The notes under the pieces were generated by a model, which saw only the letters and a program-made list of their open reading frames with translations, was not told where the DNA came from and ran no database searches. From the NCBI RefSeq assembly GCF_008122505.1, contig NZ_VSSB01000002.1:682001-746000 (forward strand): a stretch of 64,000 nucleotides of DNA, written 5' to 3'. This DNA is from Agromyces mariniharenae (GTDB lineage: Bacteria; Actinomycetota; Actinomycetes; Actinomycetales; Microbacteriaceae). The translations under genes and the position numbers were made by a program. Shown piece by piece: positions 51,024 through 60,984 of this stretch; within the stretch, counting starts at the first letter, position 1; every line of letters starts with the position of its first letter.

Positions 51024-52543
51024 ACGCCGAACAGGGCGGCGGACGTGGACCGGACAGTGGACCCGGCGCGGGCGGCGGGCGCGACCGCGGAGGTCGCGGC
51101 CAAGGCCCCGCACGCAGTCGCAGCGGTCGCGGAGGCCCGCCCCGCGAGGAGCGCGTCGCGCCCGCGCGGCTCGTGGCGTACGACGTGCTCGCCGCCGTGC
51201 GCACCGACGAGGCGTACGCGAACCTGCTCCTGCCCGTGCGCATCCGCCGGGCGGGGTTGAGCAAGGCGGATGCCGCCCTGGCGACCGAGCTCACCTACGG
51301 CACGCTGCGCCGGCAGGGCACCTACGACCGGGTCATCGAGCTCGCCGCGGGCCGGCCGACGTCGGCGATCGACCCGGCCGTGCTCGACGTGCTGCGGCTC
51401 GGCGCGCATCAGCTGCTCGCGACCCGGGTGCCCACGCACGCCGCGGTGAACGAGCAGGTCGCGCTCGCGCGCCGGGTCGAGCCGAAGGCCGCGGGCTTCG
51501 CGAACGCCGTGCTGCGCACGATCTCGCGCACGTCGCCCGAGGGCTGGCGCGAGCTCATCGCCGAGGGCACCCGCAGCGACGAGGAGCGCCTCGCCCGGCT
51601 CGAGAGCCACCCCGAGTGGATCGTGCGCGCCTTCCGCGCCGCGCTCGAGCACGAGGGTCGTGGCGACGAGCTGGAGGCCCTGCTCGCCGCCGACAACGCC
51701 TCGCCGCGGGTGAACCTCGCGGTCCTGCCGGGCCTGGGCGCCGACCCTGACGACCTCCCCGGCTTCGAACCCGATCGGTACTCGCCCATCGGCGGCGTGG
51801 CCGACGACGCGATCGCCGCCGCTGAGTCGTCAGAGGGACGCGTCCGCGTCCAGGACGAGGGCTCCCAGCTCGCCGCGCTCGCGCTCACCCGGGCTGCACC
51901 GGTCCGGCCGGGGGAGCGCTGGCTCGACCTGTGCGCCGGCCCCGGTGGCAAGACCGCCGTGCTCGCCGCGGAGGCCGCGGCGAACGACGCCATGCTCGCC
52001 GCGAACGAGCTCGTCCCGGCGCGCGCCGACCTCGTGCGCACGGCGATCGCCGGGGTGCCGCTGCCCGTCGAGGTGCGCGTGGGCGACGGCCGCGAGGTCG
52101 ATGCGGCCGCCCTCGGCGCGCCCGACGGATTCGACCGCGTCCTGCTCGACGCGCCGTGCACCGGGCTCGGCGCGCTCCGGCGACGGCCGGAGGCGCGCTG
52201 GCGCAAGGCGCCGTCCGACGTCGCCGAGCTCACTCGGCTGCAGGGCGAGCTCTTCGACGCGGCGGTGCGGGCGCTCGCGCCGGGCGGCATCCTCGCCTAC
52301 GTCACGTGCTCGCCGCACACCGCAGAGACCCACGGGACGCTGAACGCGGCGCTCCAGCGGTGGGGCGGCGGCATCCGGCAGCTCGACACGCAGGCCGTCG
52401 TGCAGGGCGTGGCGCGGCATCCGCTCGACCTCGCCGGCGCGCCCGAGACCGCCCAGCTCTGGCCGCACCGGCACGGCACCGACGCGATGTTCGTCGCGCT
52501 CGTGCAGCGCACGACGACGGATGCCCCGGAGGCCGCTCGGTAG
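51020..52543 (+). CDS. rsmB: 16S rRNA m5C967 methyltransferase RsmB (Fmu)
   Basis: A 507-residue enzyme. A Gly/Arg-rich, probably disordered N-terminal region of about 45 residues is followed by a NusB-like RNA-binding domain ([23 protein letters not shown]) and the SAM methyltransferase domain: [15 protein letters not shown], catalytic Cys380 in [18 protein letters not shown] and the second cysteine Cys430 in YVTCSPH. Target is cytosine 967 of 16S rRNA by family. The ATG overlaps the fmt stop. Confidence 0.94.
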   Translation: MNAEQGGGRGPDSGPGAGGGRDRGGRGQGPARSRSGRGGPPREERVAPARLVAYDVLAAVRTDEAYANLLLPVRIRRAGLSKADAALATELTYGTLRRQGTYDRVIELAAGRPTSAIDPAVLDVLRLGAHQLLATRVPTHAAVNEQVALARRVEPKAAGFANAVLRTISRTSPEGWRELIAEGTRSDEERLARLESHPEWIVRAFRAALEHEGRGDELEALLAADNASPRVNLAVLPGLGADPDDLPGFEPDRYSPIGGVADDAIAAAESSEGRVRVQDEGSQLAALALTRAAPVRPGERWLDLCAGPGGKTAVLAAEAAANDAMLAANELVPARADLVRTAIAGVPLPVEVRVGDGREVDAAALGAPDGFDRVLLDAPCTGLGALRRRPEARWRKAPSDVAELTRLQGELFDAAVRALAPGGILAYVTCSPHTAETHGTLNAALQRWGGGIRQLDTQAVVQGVARHPLDLAGAPETAQLWPHRHGTDAMFVALVQRTTTDAPEAAR

Positions 52544-52546
52544 GCT
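52541..52546 (+). promoter_or_regulatory. -10 of a probable leaderless rpe transcript
   Basis: TAGGCT overlaps the rsmB stop, then seven bases, then the ATG at 52554. No ribosome binding site is present. Confidence 0.5.
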
Positions 52547-52553
52547 GTGCCGC

Positions 52554-53225
52554 ATGACGACGCGCATCAACCCGAGCATCCTCGCCGCCGACTTCGCGAA
52601 CCTCGAGCACGAGCTCGGACGCATCGCGACGGCCGATCTCGTGCACGTCGACATCATGGACAACCACTTCGTGCCGAATCTCACGTTCGGCCTGCCGATG
52701 GTCGAGCGGCTGCAGCAGGTTTCGCCCATCCCGCTCGACGTGCACCTCATGATCGACGACCCCGATCGCTGGGCACCGGGCTACGCCGAGGCGGGCGCGT
52801 ACTCGGTCACGTTCCACGCCGAGGCGGCCGGCGAGCCCGTGTCGCTCGCGCGCCGGCTGCGCGAGATCGGCGCTCGGGCGGGCATCGCCCTGAAGCCCGG
52901 CACGGATGCCACGCCCTACCTCGACCTCCTGCCCGAGTTCGACCAGGTGCTGATCATGACCGTCGAGCCGGGCTTCGGCGGGCAGGCGTTCATCCCCGAG
53001 ACCATGCCGAAGCTCCGTCGCGTGGCCGACGCCGTGCGCAGCTCCGGCCTCGACGTCTGGCTGCAGGTCGACGGCGGCATCACCGCCGACACCATCGGCA
53101 TCGCGGCCGAGGCGGGCGCGGACACGTTCGTCGCGGGCTCCGCCGTCTTCGGCGGCGAGGTGCCGGCCGAGCGCATCGCGTCGCTGCGCGACGCCGCGTC
53201 GGCGCACACCCACGCGCACCGGTAG
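52554..53225 (+). CDS. rpe: Ribulose-phosphate 3-epimerase
   Basis: A 223-residue TIM-barrel enzyme interconverting ribulose 5-phosphate and xylulose 5-phosphate. [34 protein letters not shown] and [18 protein letters not shown] hold the metal-binding His/Asp residues, and [10 protein letters not shown] is the phosphate end. It supplies pentose phosphates, and thus PRPP, for the his, trp and pyr genes around it. The ATG at 52554 fits the leaderless promoter. Confidence 0.96.
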   Translation: MTTRINPSILAADFANLEHELGRIATADLVHVDIMDNHFVPNLTFGLPMVERLQQVSPIPLDVHLMIDDPDRWAPGYAEAGAYSVTFHAEAAGEPVSLARRLREIGARAGIALKPGTDATPYLDLLPEFDQVLIMTVEPGFGGQAFIPETMPKLRRVADAVRSSGLDVWLQVDGGITADTIGIAAEAGADTFVAGSAVFGGEVPAERIASLRDAASAHTHAHR

Positions 53226-53228
53226 CCT
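53223..53228 (+). promoter_or_regulatory. -10 of a probable leaderless his operon transcript
   Basis: TAGCCT overlaps the rpe stop and is followed by six bases and the hisE GTG at 53235. The intervening AGGGGA is too close to act as a normal ribosome binding site. Confidence 0.45.
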
Positions 53229-53234
53229 AGGGGA

Positions 53235-53498
53235 GTGAAATCCTTCGACGACCTCTTCGTCGAGCTCAGCGACAAGGCCACCACCCGCCCAGAGGGTTCC
53301 GGCACCGTGCGCCAGCTCGACGCCGGCGTGCACGCCATCGGCAAGAAGATCGTCGAGGAGGCGGCCGAGGTGTGGATGGCCGCCGAGTACCAGGGCGACG
53401 ACGAGACCGCCGAGGAGATCTCGCAGCTGCTCTACCACCTCCAGGTGCTCATGCTCGCCAAGGGCCTGACCCTCGCCGACGTGTACCGACATCTCTGA
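53235..53498 (+). CDS. hisE: Phosphoribosyl-ATP pyrophosphatase
   Basis: An 87-residue all-helical MazG-like enzyme, second step of histidine synthesis. The metal site [11 protein letters not shown] and the helix [21 protein letters not shown] are typical. It is a stand-alone HisE, with HisI encoded separately further down. It starts the hisE-hisG-hisF-hisI run. Confidence 0.93.
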   Translation: MKSFDDLFVELSDKATTRPEGSGTVRQLDAGVHAIGKKIVEEAAEVWMAAEYQGDDETAEEISQLLYHLQVLMLAKGLTLADVYRHL

Positions 53499-53543
53499 TC
53501 CGCCATGACCGCAGATCAGTTCCGTCGACACGAAAGCCAGGGA

Positions 53544-54383
53544 ATGCTCCGAATCGCCGTGCCCAACAAGGGCTCGCTCTCCGACACCGCCGCGCAGATG
53601 CTCTACGAGGCCGGGTACACCGGCCGCCGCGACCCGCGCGAGCTCATCGTCGCCGACCCCCGCAACGGGGTCGAGTTCTTCTACCTCCGCCCGCGCGACA
53701 TCGCGACCTACGTCGGCTCGGGCGCGCTCGACGTCGGCATCACCGGCCGCGACCTGCTGCTCGACTCGGGCTCCGACGCAACCGAGATCGCGCCGCTCGG
53801 GTTCGGCGACTCGACGTTCCGCTTCGCCGGCCCGCCCGGAGCGTACTCGGTGCTCGCCGACCTCCACGGCGTTCGCGTCGCGACGAGCTACCCCGGTCTC
53901 GTCGGCGCCTTCCTCGAGCGCAACGGCGTCACGGCGAAGCTCGTGAAGCTCGACGGCGCCGTCGAGTCGGCCGTGCGGCTCGGCGTCGCGGATGCCGTCG
54001 CCGACGTCGTCTCCACCGGGGGCACGCTGCGCAAGGCGGGCCTCGACATCTTCGGCCCGGTCATCCTCGACTCCGAGGCGGTGCTCATCGGCTCCGGCGT
54101 CGAGAAGCCGGGAACGAACACACTCATGCGGCGCCTGCAGGGCGTGCTCGTCGCCCGGCAGTACGTCATGCTCGACTACGACGTGCCCGTGACCGCGCTC
54201 GAGGCCGCCACGGCCGTCGCCCCCGGCTTCGAGTCGCCCACGGTGTCGCCCCTGCACGACAAGGACTGGACGGCGGTGCGCGTCATGATCCCGCGCGTCG
54301 ACATGAACCACGTCATGGACGACCTCTACGCCCTGGGCGCGCGGGCGATCCTCGTGAGCGCGATCCACGCGGCACGACTGTAG
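53544..54383 (+). CDS. hisG: ATP phosphoribosyltransferase, long form
   Basis: A 279-residue first enzyme of histidine synthesis, joining ATP and [24 protein letters not shown] is the family start, [17 protein letters not shown] lines the active site, and [15 protein letters not shown] is the PRPP loop. The C-terminal 75 residues form the ACT-like histidine-feedback domain of the long form, so no HisZ is needed. The ATG at 53544 is chosen from the family start; an in-frame ATG at 53505 would add 13 residues and cannot be ruled out. Confidence 0.94.
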   Translation: MLRIAVPNKGSLSDTAAQMLYEAGYTGRRDPRELIVADPRNGVEFFYLRPRDIATYVGSGALDVGITGRDLLLDSGSDATEIAPLGFGDSTFRFAGPPGAYSVLADLHGVRVATSYPGLVGAFLERNGVTAKLVKLDGAVESAVRLGVADAVADVVSTGGTLRKAGLDIFGPVILDSEAVLIGSGVEKPGTNTLMRRLQGVLVARQYVMLDYDVPVTALEAATAVAPGFESPTVSPLHDKDWTAVRVMIPRVDMNHVMDDLYALGARAILVSAIHAARL

Positions 54384-54395
54384 GAGGGAGCTCGC

Positions 54396-55157
54396 ATGTC
54401 CCTCGCCGTCCGAGTGATCCCGTGCCTCGACGTGGCCGGCGGCCGCGTCGTGAAGGGCGTGAACTTCCAGAACCTGCGCGACGCCGGTGACCCCGTCGAG
54501 CTCGCCGCCCGCTACTCCGACCAGGGCGCCGACGAGCTGACGTTCCTCGACGTCACCGCGACCGTGGACGACCGGTCCACCACCTACGGGATGGTGCAGC
54601 GCGTCGCCGAGCAGGTCTTCATCCCGCTCACCGTGGGCGGCGGCGTGCGCTCCGCCGAGGACGTCGCGCGCCTGCTCGGGCACGGCGCCGACAAGATCGG
54701 CGTGAACAGCGCCGCGATCGCGCGCCCGCGTCTCGTCGCCGAGATCGCCGACCGCTTCGGCGCCCAGGTGTGCGTGCTGTCGCTCGACGTGAAGCGCTCG
54801 AATCGCACGCCGTCGGGCTTCGTCGTGACCACGCACGGCGGCCGCACCGAGACCGACCTCGACGCGCTCGAATGGGCGCGCACCGCGATCGAGCTGGGCG
54901 CCGGCGAGCTGCTCGTGAACTCGATCGACGCCGACGGCACGAAGCAGGGTTTCGACCTCGAGCTCACGGCGCTCATGCACGAGCTCGCGAGCGTGCCCGT
55001 GATCGCGTCGGGCGGCGCCGGCGCCGTCGGCGACTTCGGGCCGGCGATCGCGGCGGGCGCCGACGCGGTGCTCGCGGCATCCGTGTTCCACAACGGCGAG
55101 ATCACCATCGCCGAGGTCAAGGCGGCCCTCGCGGCCGAGGGGAGGATCGTGCGATGA
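54396..55157 (+). CDS. hisF: Imidazole glycerol phosphate synthase subunit HisF
   Basis: A 253-residue TIM barrel that uses ammonia from HisH to make IGP and [23 protein letters not shown] with the catalytic Asp, [12 protein letters not shown], and [17 protein letters not shown] are diagnostic. HisH is not in this window. GGAGG precedes the ATG. The stop overlaps hisI by 4 bases. Confidence 0.96.
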   Translation: MSLAVRVIPCLDVAGGRVVKGVNFQNLRDAGDPVELAARYSDQGADELTFLDVTATVDDRSTTYGMVQRVAEQVFIPLTVGGGVRSAEDVARLLGHGADKIGVNSAAIARPRLVAEIADRFGAQVCVLSLDVKRSNRTPSGFVVTTHGGRTETDLDALEWARTAIELGAGELLVNSIDADGTKQGFDLELTALMHELASVPVIASGGAGAVGDFGPAIAAGADAVLAASVFHNGEITIAEVKAALAAEGRIVR

Positions 55158-55567
55158 GCGAACCGGGCGACGAGGAGCTGGAGCGCGACGACGAGGCGTG
55201 GACGCCCGGGGGATCGCCGCTCGACCGGGCGACCTTCAACGCCGACGGCCTGCTGCCGGCGATCATCCAGCAGGAGGGCACCGGCGAGGTGCTCATGCTC
55301 GGCTGGATGGACCGCGAGGCGATGCGGCGCACGCTGACCGAGGGCCGGGTGACCTTCTGGTCGCGCTCGCGGCAGGAGTACTGGCGCAAGGGCGACACCT
55401 CCGGTCACGTGCAGTACGTGCGCGCGGCGGCGCTCGACTGCGACGCCGACACCCTGCTCGTCACGGTCGAGCAGGTCGGTGCGGCATGCCACACGGGCAC
55501 GCGCACGTGCTTCGACGGCGACCCGCTCGAGGTGCGCAAGGGCATCGCGCCCGCCGCGGCCGACTGA
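55154..55567 (+). CDS. hisI: Phosphoribosyl-AMP cyclohydrolase
   Basis: A 137-residue zinc enzyme that opens the purine ring of [39 protein letters not shown], the metal ligand Cys-Asp DCDADTLL, and [10 protein letters not shown] with its two cysteines are present. The N-terminal 25 residues are an acidic extension. It ends 34 bases before trpE, so the his and trp genes probably share a transcript. Confidence 0.95.
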   Translation: MSEPGDEELERDDEAWTPGGSPLDRATFNADGLLPAIIQQEGTGEVLMLGWMDREAMRRTLTEGRVTFWSRSRQEYWRKGDTSGHVQYVRAAALDCDADTLLVTVEQVGAACHTGTRTCFDGDPLEVRKGIAPAAAD

Positions 55568-55601
55568 CGACGACACCCGCCGAGACGACGAGGAGATCCG
55601 C

Positions 55602-57122
55602 GTGCCCGCCACCACGAGCTTCGAGGAGTTCACCGCGCTGCTGCCCGGCCGCCGCGTCGTGCCCGTGACGCGCGAGCTCTTCGCCGACGGCGAGACGCCG
55701 GTCGGCATCTACCGCAAGCTCGCCGAGGGCCGCCCCGGCACGTTCCTGCTCGAGTCCGCCGAGCAGGGCGGCATCTGGTCGCGGTACTCATTCGTCGGCG
55801 CGTCCTCCTACGGCGTGCTCACGGAGCACGACGGCCGCGTCGAGTGGCAGGACTACGGCCTGAGCGCGGAACGCGCGCTCGGCGACGCCGCCGACCTCGC
55901 GCCCCTCGCCGCCCTCGAGGCGCTGTTCGAGCGCTGGCGCACCGAGGACGTGCCCGGAGCGCCGCCGCTCACGGGCGGGCTCGTGGGCTTCATCGGGTGG
56001 GAGGCGATCCGCCAGATCGAGCGCCTGCCGAACCGCCCGCCGGCCGACTTCCGGATGCCGGGACAGGCGTTCTCGTTCGTGTCCGAGCTCGTCGTGATCG
56101 ACCACCGCACGGGCACCGTGCAACTCGTGGCATCCGTGCTCAACGACGGCGACGACGCACCCGACGCCCTCTGGGTCGACGCACAGGAGCGCCTCGACCG
56201 GATGCAGCGGCGCCTCGCCCGGCCGTCGGAGGCGTGGCTCGCCGAGATCGACCTCTCGACGGCCGCGAGCCCCGCGCACCGCACCGAGAAGGCCGACTTC
56301 CTCGCAGCCGTCGAACGGTCGAAGGAGTACATCCGCGAGGGCGACGTCTTCCAGGTCGTGATCGCCCAGCGGTTCGAGCTGGAGGCGACCGCGCATCCGC
56401 TCGACGTCTACCGCGTGCTGCGCAGCCTGAACCCGAGCCCCTACATGTACGTGCTCCACCTCGACGACCCGGCCGGCGAGCCGTACTGGATCGTCGGCTC
56501 CTCGCCCGAGGCGCTCGTGAAGGTGCAGGACGGCCGGGTGTTCACGCACCCCATCGCCGGGTCGAAGCCGCGCGGCGCGACGCCCGAGCAGGACGCCGAG
56601 CTCGAGGCCGAGCTCGTCGCCGACCCGAAGGAACAGGCCGAGCACCTCATGCTCGTCGACCTGGCCCGCAACGACCTCGCGAAGGTCTGCCTCGCGGGGT
56701 CGGTCGAGGTCACCGAGTTCATGCGCGTCGAGCGCTTCAGCCACATCATGCACCTCGTCTCGTCGGTCGAGGGCGACCTGCGCGACGACGCGAACGCGGT
56801 CGACGTGTTCCGCGCGACCTTCCCGGCGGGCACGCTCTCGGGCGCGCCGAAGCCGCGTGCGCTCGAGATCATCGACGAGCTGGAGCCCGCGCAGCGCGGC
56901 CTCTACGGCGGCGTCGTCGGGTACTTCGGCTTCGGCGGCGACGCCGACCTGGCGATCGCGATCCGCACGGCGACCATCTCGGGCGGCGTCGCGCGCGTGC
57001 AGGCCGGCGGCGGACTCGTGGCCGACTCGGTGCCCGAGTCCGAGTTCCAGGAGTCGGTGAACAAGGCCGCGGCACCGTTACGCGCGGTCGCGGTCGCGAA
57101 CGCGATGCGGAGGGTCGAGTGA
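55602..57122 (+). CDS. trpE: Anthranilate synthase component I
   Basis: A 506-residue chorismate-using enzyme. The LLES element (TFLLESAEQGG) is the tryptophan feedback site, and the C-terminal catalytic domain has SKEYIREGDVFQVVIAQRF, NPSPYMYVLHLDD, PIAGSKPRG and FPAGTLSGAPKPRALEII. GTG 55602 has GAGGAG 7-9 bases before it. TrpG and TrpD are not in the window, so the glutaminase partner is encoded elsewhere. The stop overlaps the next gene by 4 bases. Confidence 0.96.
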   Translation: MPATTSFEEFTALLPGRRVVPVTRELFADGETPVGIYRKLAEGRPGTFLLESAEQGGIWSRYSFVGASSYGVLTEHDGRVEWQDYGLSAERALGDAADLAPLAALEALFERWRTEDVPGAPPLTGGLVGFIGWEAIRQIERLPNRPPADFRMPGQAFSFVSELVVIDHRTGTVQLVASVLNDGDDAPDALWVDAQERLDRMQRRLARPSEAWLAEIDLSTAASPAHRTEKADFLAAVERSKEYIREGDVFQVVIAQRFELEATAHPLDVYRVLRSLNPSPYMYVLHLDDPAGEPYWIVGSSPEALVKVQDGRVFTHPIAGSKPRGATPEQDAELEAELVADPKEQAEHLMLVDLARNDLAKVCLAGSVEVTEFMRVERFSHIMHLVSSVEGDLRDDANAVDVFRATFPAGTLSGAPKPRALEIIDELEPAQRGLYGGVVGYFGFGGDADLAIAIRTATISGGVARVQAGGGLVADSVPESEFQESVNKAAAPLRAVAVANAMRRVE

Positions 57123-57895
57123 CCCCCGCGCGCATGAAGCTGCCGGTCCTCGTCGTCACGATCATCGGCGCGGGCCTCGCGCTGCTCTCGTGGAGCCAGA
57201 CCTGGTACGAGCTCAGGCTGACGGATGCCGCGGCGGGCGGCGAGGCGATCGCCGTGCCCGGCAGCGTCGCCTCGCCTGCCCTCGCGGCGCTCGGGCTCGC
57301 CGGGCTCGCGCTCGTCGCCGCGCTGGCGATCGCCGGACCGGGCATCCGCATCGTCCTCGGCGTGCTCGAGATCATCCTCGGCGGGTGCGTCCTCCTCGCC
57401 GCCGGCATCTCGCTCGGGAACGCGGTGGCCGCGGTCGCCCCGGCGGTGACGGATGCCACGGGCGTCACGGGATCCGGACCGACCGCCGAACTCGTGGCCT
57501 CGGCGACCGCCACCGCATGGCCCGTCGCGGCGATCGCCGGTGGCGTGCTGCTCGTGCTCGCCGGGATCGCGGTGCTCGTCACCGGCACGCGCTGGCCCGC
57601 CTCCTCCCGCCGCTACCGGGGTGCCCGCCTCGCCGACGCCGACGAGCCGGGCTCGGCCGGGGATCGCGAGCGCGCGGCATCCGATCGCGCCATCGACGAC
57701 TGGGACGAGCTGAGCCGCGGGGACGACCCCACCGACGAGGAGCCGGTCGCGGCATCGGACGCGCCGGACGCTCCCGGCGCACCCGATGCGCGAGAAGACG
57801 CCGCGGCACCCGCCGCGGCCGCTGCGGAGGACGCACCCGACGCGCCCGCCGACGGCCGCGCCGCGGGCGAGGGCCCGACCGAGCGCAGCCGCTAG
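57119..57895 (+). CDS. Tryptophan-operon-associated membrane protein (TIGR02234 type)
   Basis: A 258-residue protein with four membrane spans in its first 155 residues (LPVLVVTIIGAGLALLS; ALAALGLAGLALVAALAIAG; IVLGVLEIILGGCVLLAAG; VAAIAGGVLLVLAGIAVLV) and a long acidic, Ala/Pro-rich cytoplasmic tail. The external loop SWSQTWYELRLTD carries the conserved Trp-rich patch of the family found only beside trpE in Actinobacteria. Role unknown; Trp transport or sensing are guesses. A GTG at 57119 overlaps trpE; an ATG five codons in is the alternative. Confidence 0.85.
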   Translation: MTPARMKLPVLVVTIIGAGLALLSWSQTWYELRLTDAAAGGEAIAVPGSVASPALAALGLAGLALVAALAIAGPGIRIVLGVLEIILGGCVLLAAGISLGNAVAAVAPAVTDATGVTGSGPTAELVASATATAWPVAAIAGGVLLVLAGIAVLVTGTRWPASSRRYRGARLADADEPGSAGDRERAASDRAIDDWDELSRGDDPTDEEPVAASDAPDAPGAPDAREDAAAPAAAAAEDAPDAPADGRAAGEGPTERSR

Positions 57896-57898
57896 ACT
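57893..57898 (+). promoter_or_regulatory. Candidate internal -10 before trpC
   Basis: TAGACT overlapping the preceding stop. It could start a second transcript covering the small HGxxPAAW gene and trpCBA. Confidence 0.4.
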
Positions 57899-57928
57899 GA
57901 CCCCCGAACCCCGCAACGAAGGAGCATC

Positions 57929-58159
57929 ATGAGCACTGAGCACGCAGATCCCGGCCACGGACACTCGCCCGCGGCGTGGACCTCCGTCACGATCATGCTC
58001 ATCGCGTTCGTCATCGGCACGGTCGCGTTCTTCTTCGACGTGCAGTGGCTCGTGTGGGCCTCCGCGGGCCTGCTCCTCATCGGCGCGATCGTCGGCTGGA
58101 TCCTCGCCCGCGCCGGCTACGGCGTCGGCGGCGCGAAGGTCGCCGAGAGGGTGCACTGA
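57929..58159 (+). CDS. HGxxPAAW family small membrane protein
   Basis: A 76-residue protein with the motif HGHSPAAW at residues 10-17, followed by two hydrophobic spans (VTIMLIAFVIGTVAFFF and LVWASAGLLLIGAIVGWIL) and a glycine-rich tail (YGVGGAKVAE). This small family is found in the trp operon of many Actinobacteria, always near trpC. Function is unknown. AAGGAG lies 7 bases before the ATG. It ends 3 bases before trpC. Confidence 0.88.
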   Translation: MSTEHADPGHGHSPAAWTSVTIMLIAFVIGTVAFFFDVQWLVWASAGLLLIGAIVGWILARAGYGVGGAKVAERVH

Positions 58160-58162
58160 CGC

Positions 58163-58933
58163 GTGCTGTCCGAACTGACGGCGAACGCGGTCGCCGATTC
58201 TCTGTCGCGCCGTGAGACGCGCCCCTTCGCCGAGGTCGAACGCGCCGCGCTCGAGCGCCCGGCGGCCATCGACGCGCTCGAGGTGCTGAAGCCCTCCGAG
58301 CGAGTCAAGGTCATCGCGGAGATCAAGCGCTCGAGCCCGTCGCGCGGGGCGCTGGCGCAGATCGCCGACCCGGCCGCGCTCGCCCGCAGCTACGAGCTGG
58401 GCGGAGCGAGCGCGATCAGCGTGCTCACCGAGGGGCGCCGCTTCGGCGGCTCGCTCGCCGACCTCGAGGCCGTGCGCGCGGCCGTGGCGCTGCCCGTGCT
58501 GCGCAAGGACTTCATCGCGACGCCGTACCAGGTGCTCGAGGCCCGCGCCGCCGGCGCCGACCTCGTGCTCCTCATCGTCGCGGCGCTCGACGACGCCACG
58601 CTGCGCGAGCTCTTCGACCTCATCGTCGAGCTCGGCATGACGCCGCTCGTCGAGACGCACTCCGCCGAGGAGCTCGACCGGACCGCCGCGCTCGGCGCCC
58701 GGCTCATCGGCGTGAACGCCCGAGACCTCTCCACGTTCGAGCTCGACCGCGACCTCTTCGGCCGGCTCGCCGACCGGTTCCCGGCCGACGCGATCAAGGT
58801 CGCCGAGTCCGCGGTGCTGTCGGCGGCCGACGTGGCGCACTACCGCGCCGCCGGCGCCGACGTCGTGCTCGTGGGCGAGGCCCTCGTCACGGGCGACCCG
58901 ATCGAAAACCTCCGAGCCTTCCTGGCGGTGTGA
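58163..58933 (+). CDS. trpC: Indole-3-glycerol phosphate synthase
   Basis: A 256-residue TIM-barrel enzyme closing the indole ring. [13 protein letters not shown] holds the catalytic lysine, [14 protein letters not shown] and [21 protein letters not shown] (key LRKDFI) follow, and [13 protein letters not shown] plus [11 protein letters not shown] close the active site. It is a single-function TrpC without a fused TrpF. The GTG start leaves 3 bases to the gene before; a single base separates it from trpB. Confidence 0.95.
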   Translation: MLSELTANAVADSLSRRETRPFAEVERAALERPAAIDALEVLKPSERVKVIAEIKRSSPSRGALAQIADPAALARSYELGGASAISVLTEGRRFGGSLADLEAVRAAVALPVLRKDFIATPYQVLEARAAGADLVLLIVAALDDATLRELFDLIVELGMTPLVETHSAEELDRTAALGARLIGVNARDLSTFELDRDLFGRLADRFPADAIKVAESAVLSAADVAHYRAAGADVVLVGEALVTGDPIENLRAFLAV

Positions 58934-58934
58934 C

Positions 58935-60143
58935 ATGACGCTGAGAGCGCAGACCGGTCCGTACTTCGGCGACTTCGGCGGGCGCTTCGTGCCCGAGTCC
59001 CTCGTCGCCGCCCTCGACGAGCTGGGCGAGGCGTACGACCTCGCGAAGCTCGACCCCGCGTTCGGCGAAGAGCTCGCCGAGCTCGGCCGCAGCTACACGG
59101 GGCGGCCCTCGATTATCACCGAGGTGCCGCGGTTCGCCGCCCACGCCGGCGGCGCACGCATCATCCTGAAGCGCGAGGACCTGAACCACACGGGCTCGCA
59201 CAAGATCAACAACGTGCTCGGCCAGGCGCTGCTCACGAAGCGCATCGGCAAGACGCGCGTCATCGCCGAGACGGGCGCCGGCCAGCACGGCGTCGCCACG
59301 GCGACGGCGGCCGCCCTGTTCGGCCTCGAGTGCACGATCTACATGGGCGAGGTGGACACCGAGCGCCAGGCGCTCAACGTCGCGCGCATGCGGCTCCTCG
59401 GCGCCGAGGTCGTGGCCGTGAAGGCGGGCTCGCGCACGCTGAAGGACGCGATCAACGAGGCCATGCGCGACTGGGTCACCAACGTGGCCACCACCAACTA
59501 CATCTTCGGCACGGTGGCGGGCCCGCACCCGTTCCCCGAGATGGTGCGCGACTTCCAGAAGGTCATCGGCGAGGAGGCGCGCCAGCAGGTGCTCGACCTC
59601 ACGGGTTCGCTGCCCACGGCGGTCACCGCGTGCGTCGGCGGCGGCTCGAACGCCATCGGCATCTTCCACGCGTTCCTCGACGACGCCGACGTGCGGCTCG
59701 TCGGCTACGAGGCGGGCGGCGAGGGCGTCGACACCGAGCGCCACGCCGCGACCATCACCAAGGGCCGCCCCGGCGTGCTGCACGGCGCCCGCAGCTACCT
59801 GCTGCAGGACGAGGACGGCCAGACGATCGAGTCGCACTCGATCTCCGCGGGCCTCGACTACCCGGGCGTCGGCCCCGAGCATGCCTGGCTCGCCGCGATC
59901 GGCCGCGCCGAGTACCTCCCGGTGACCGATGCGGCGGCCATGGAGGCGCTGCGCCTGCTCACGCGCACGGAGGGCATCATCCCCGCCATCGAGTCCGCGC
60001 ACGCCCTCGCGGGAACGCTCGAGCTCGGCCGCGAGCTCGGCCCCGACGCGACGATCCTCGTGAGCCTCTCGGGCCGCGGCGACAAGGACATGGACACCGC
60101 GGCGAAGTACTTCGACCTGTACGACGAGGGAGCGACCGAATGA
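58935..60143 (+). CDS. trpB: Tryptophan synthase beta chain
   Basis: A 402-residue PLP enzyme joining indole and serine. [10 protein letters not shown] is the start of the beta-1 type, PLP-lysine Lys90 is in [20 protein letters not shown] forms the substrate loop, and [10 protein letters not shown] binds the PLP phosphate. It works in an alpha2-beta2 complex with TrpA, whose gene overlaps by 4 bases. Confidence 0.97.
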   Translation: MTLRAQTGPYFGDFGGRFVPESLVAALDELGEAYDLAKLDPAFGEELAELGRSYTGRPSIITEVPRFAAHAGGARIILKREDLNHTGSHKINNVLGQALLTKRIGKTRVIAETGAGQHGVATATAAALFGLECTIYMGEVDTERQALNVARMRLLGAEVVAVKAGSRTLKDAINEAMRDWVTNVATTNYIFGTVAGPHPFPEMVRDFQKVIGEEARQQVLDLTGSLPTAVTACVGGGSNAIGIFHAFLDDADVRLVGYEAGGEGVDTERHAATITKGRPGVLHGARSYLLQDEDGQTIESHSISAGLDYPGVGPEHAWLAAIGRAEYLPVTDAAAMEALRLLTRTEGIIPAIESAHALAGTLELGRELGPDATILVSLSGRGDKDMDTAAKYFDLYDEGATE

Positions 60144-60925
60144 GGACCGTCGGGCCCGTGATCGCGCGGCGGAACGAGGAGGCGCGCGGCGCCCTCATCG
60201 GCTACCTCCCGGTCGGCTTCCCGACGCTCGACGAGAGCGTCGAGGCGGCCGTCGCCCTCGTCGAGCACGGCGTCGACGTGCTCGAGCTCGGGCTCCCGTA
60301 CTCCGATCCGGTCATGGACGGCCCCGTCATCCAGGCGGCGACGCAGCAGGCACTGCAGAACGGGTTCCGCCTGGCCGACGGCTTCGAGGCGGTGCGTCGC
60401 ATCACCGAGCGCACGGATGCCCCGGTGCTGATCATGACCTACTGGAACCCCGTCGTGCAGTACGGTGTCGACCGCTTCGCCGACGACCTCGCCGCCGCCG
60501 GGGGAGCGGGCCTCATCACGCCCGACCTCATCCCCGACGAGGCGGCCGACTGGATCGCGGCATCCGAGCGCACCGGCCTCGACCGGGTGTTCCTCGCGGC
60601 GCCCACGTCGACCGACGCGCGCGTCGCGCAGGCCGTCGACGCGAGCCGCGGCTTCGTCTACGCCGTCTCGACGATGGGCATCACCGGCGCGCGCAGCGAC
60701 GTCGACCAGGCGGCGCGCACGCTCGTGTCCCGGCTCGCCGACGCGGGTTCGCCCGCGAGCTGCGTCGGCCTCGGCATCTCCACGGCCGCCCAGGTCGCCG
60801 AGGTGCTCGAGTACGCCGACGGCGCGATCGTCGGCTCCGCGCTCGTGAAGGCGCTGGCCGAGGGCGGGGTCGGCGCGGCCGGCGAGCTGGCGGCGGAGCT
60901 CGCACGCGGCACGCAGCCCGAGTGA
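60140..60925 (+). CDS. trpA: Tryptophan synthase alpha chain
   Basis: A 261-residue TIM barrel that splits indole-glycerol phosphate. The catalytic Glu and Asp lie in [18 protein letters not shown], the TYWNPV block and [10 protein letters not shown] follow, [12 protein letters not shown] is the mobile loop, and [11 protein letters not shown] binds phosphate. The ATG overlaps the trpB stop. It is the last trp gene before lgt. Confidence 0.96.
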   Translation: MRTVGPVIARRNEEARGALIGYLPVGFPTLDESVEAAVALVEHGVDVLELGLPYSDPVMDGPVIQAATQQALQNGFRLADGFEAVRRITERTDAPVLIMTYWNPVVQYGVDRFADDLAAAGGAGLITPDLIPDEAADWIAASERTGLDRVFLAAPTSTDARVAQAVDASRGFVYAVSTMGITGARSDVDQAARTLVSRLADAGSPASCVGLGISTAAQVAEVLEYADGAIVGSALVKALAEGGVGAAGELAAELARGTQPE

Positions 60926-60939
60926 AGTACGCTCTTGGA

Positions 60940-60955
60940 GGCCGCTGCGGCGGCC
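60940..60955 (+). terminator. Short hairpin between trpA and lgt
   Basis: GGCCGC-TGCG-GCGGCC, a 6-base-pair stem with a tetraloop, about 7 bases after a TACGCT (60928-60933) that could be an lgt -10. It could be a 5' UTR hairpin of lgt or a weak attenuator. Confidence 0.35.
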
Positions 60956-60984
60956 GCACCCCCTGACGAAAGGCAGTCGACGGC

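Noticed and set aside
55568..55601. Tryptophan attenuator before trpE
   Set aside because: The gap is only 34 bases, with no Trp-codon leader peptide and no terminator hairpin.
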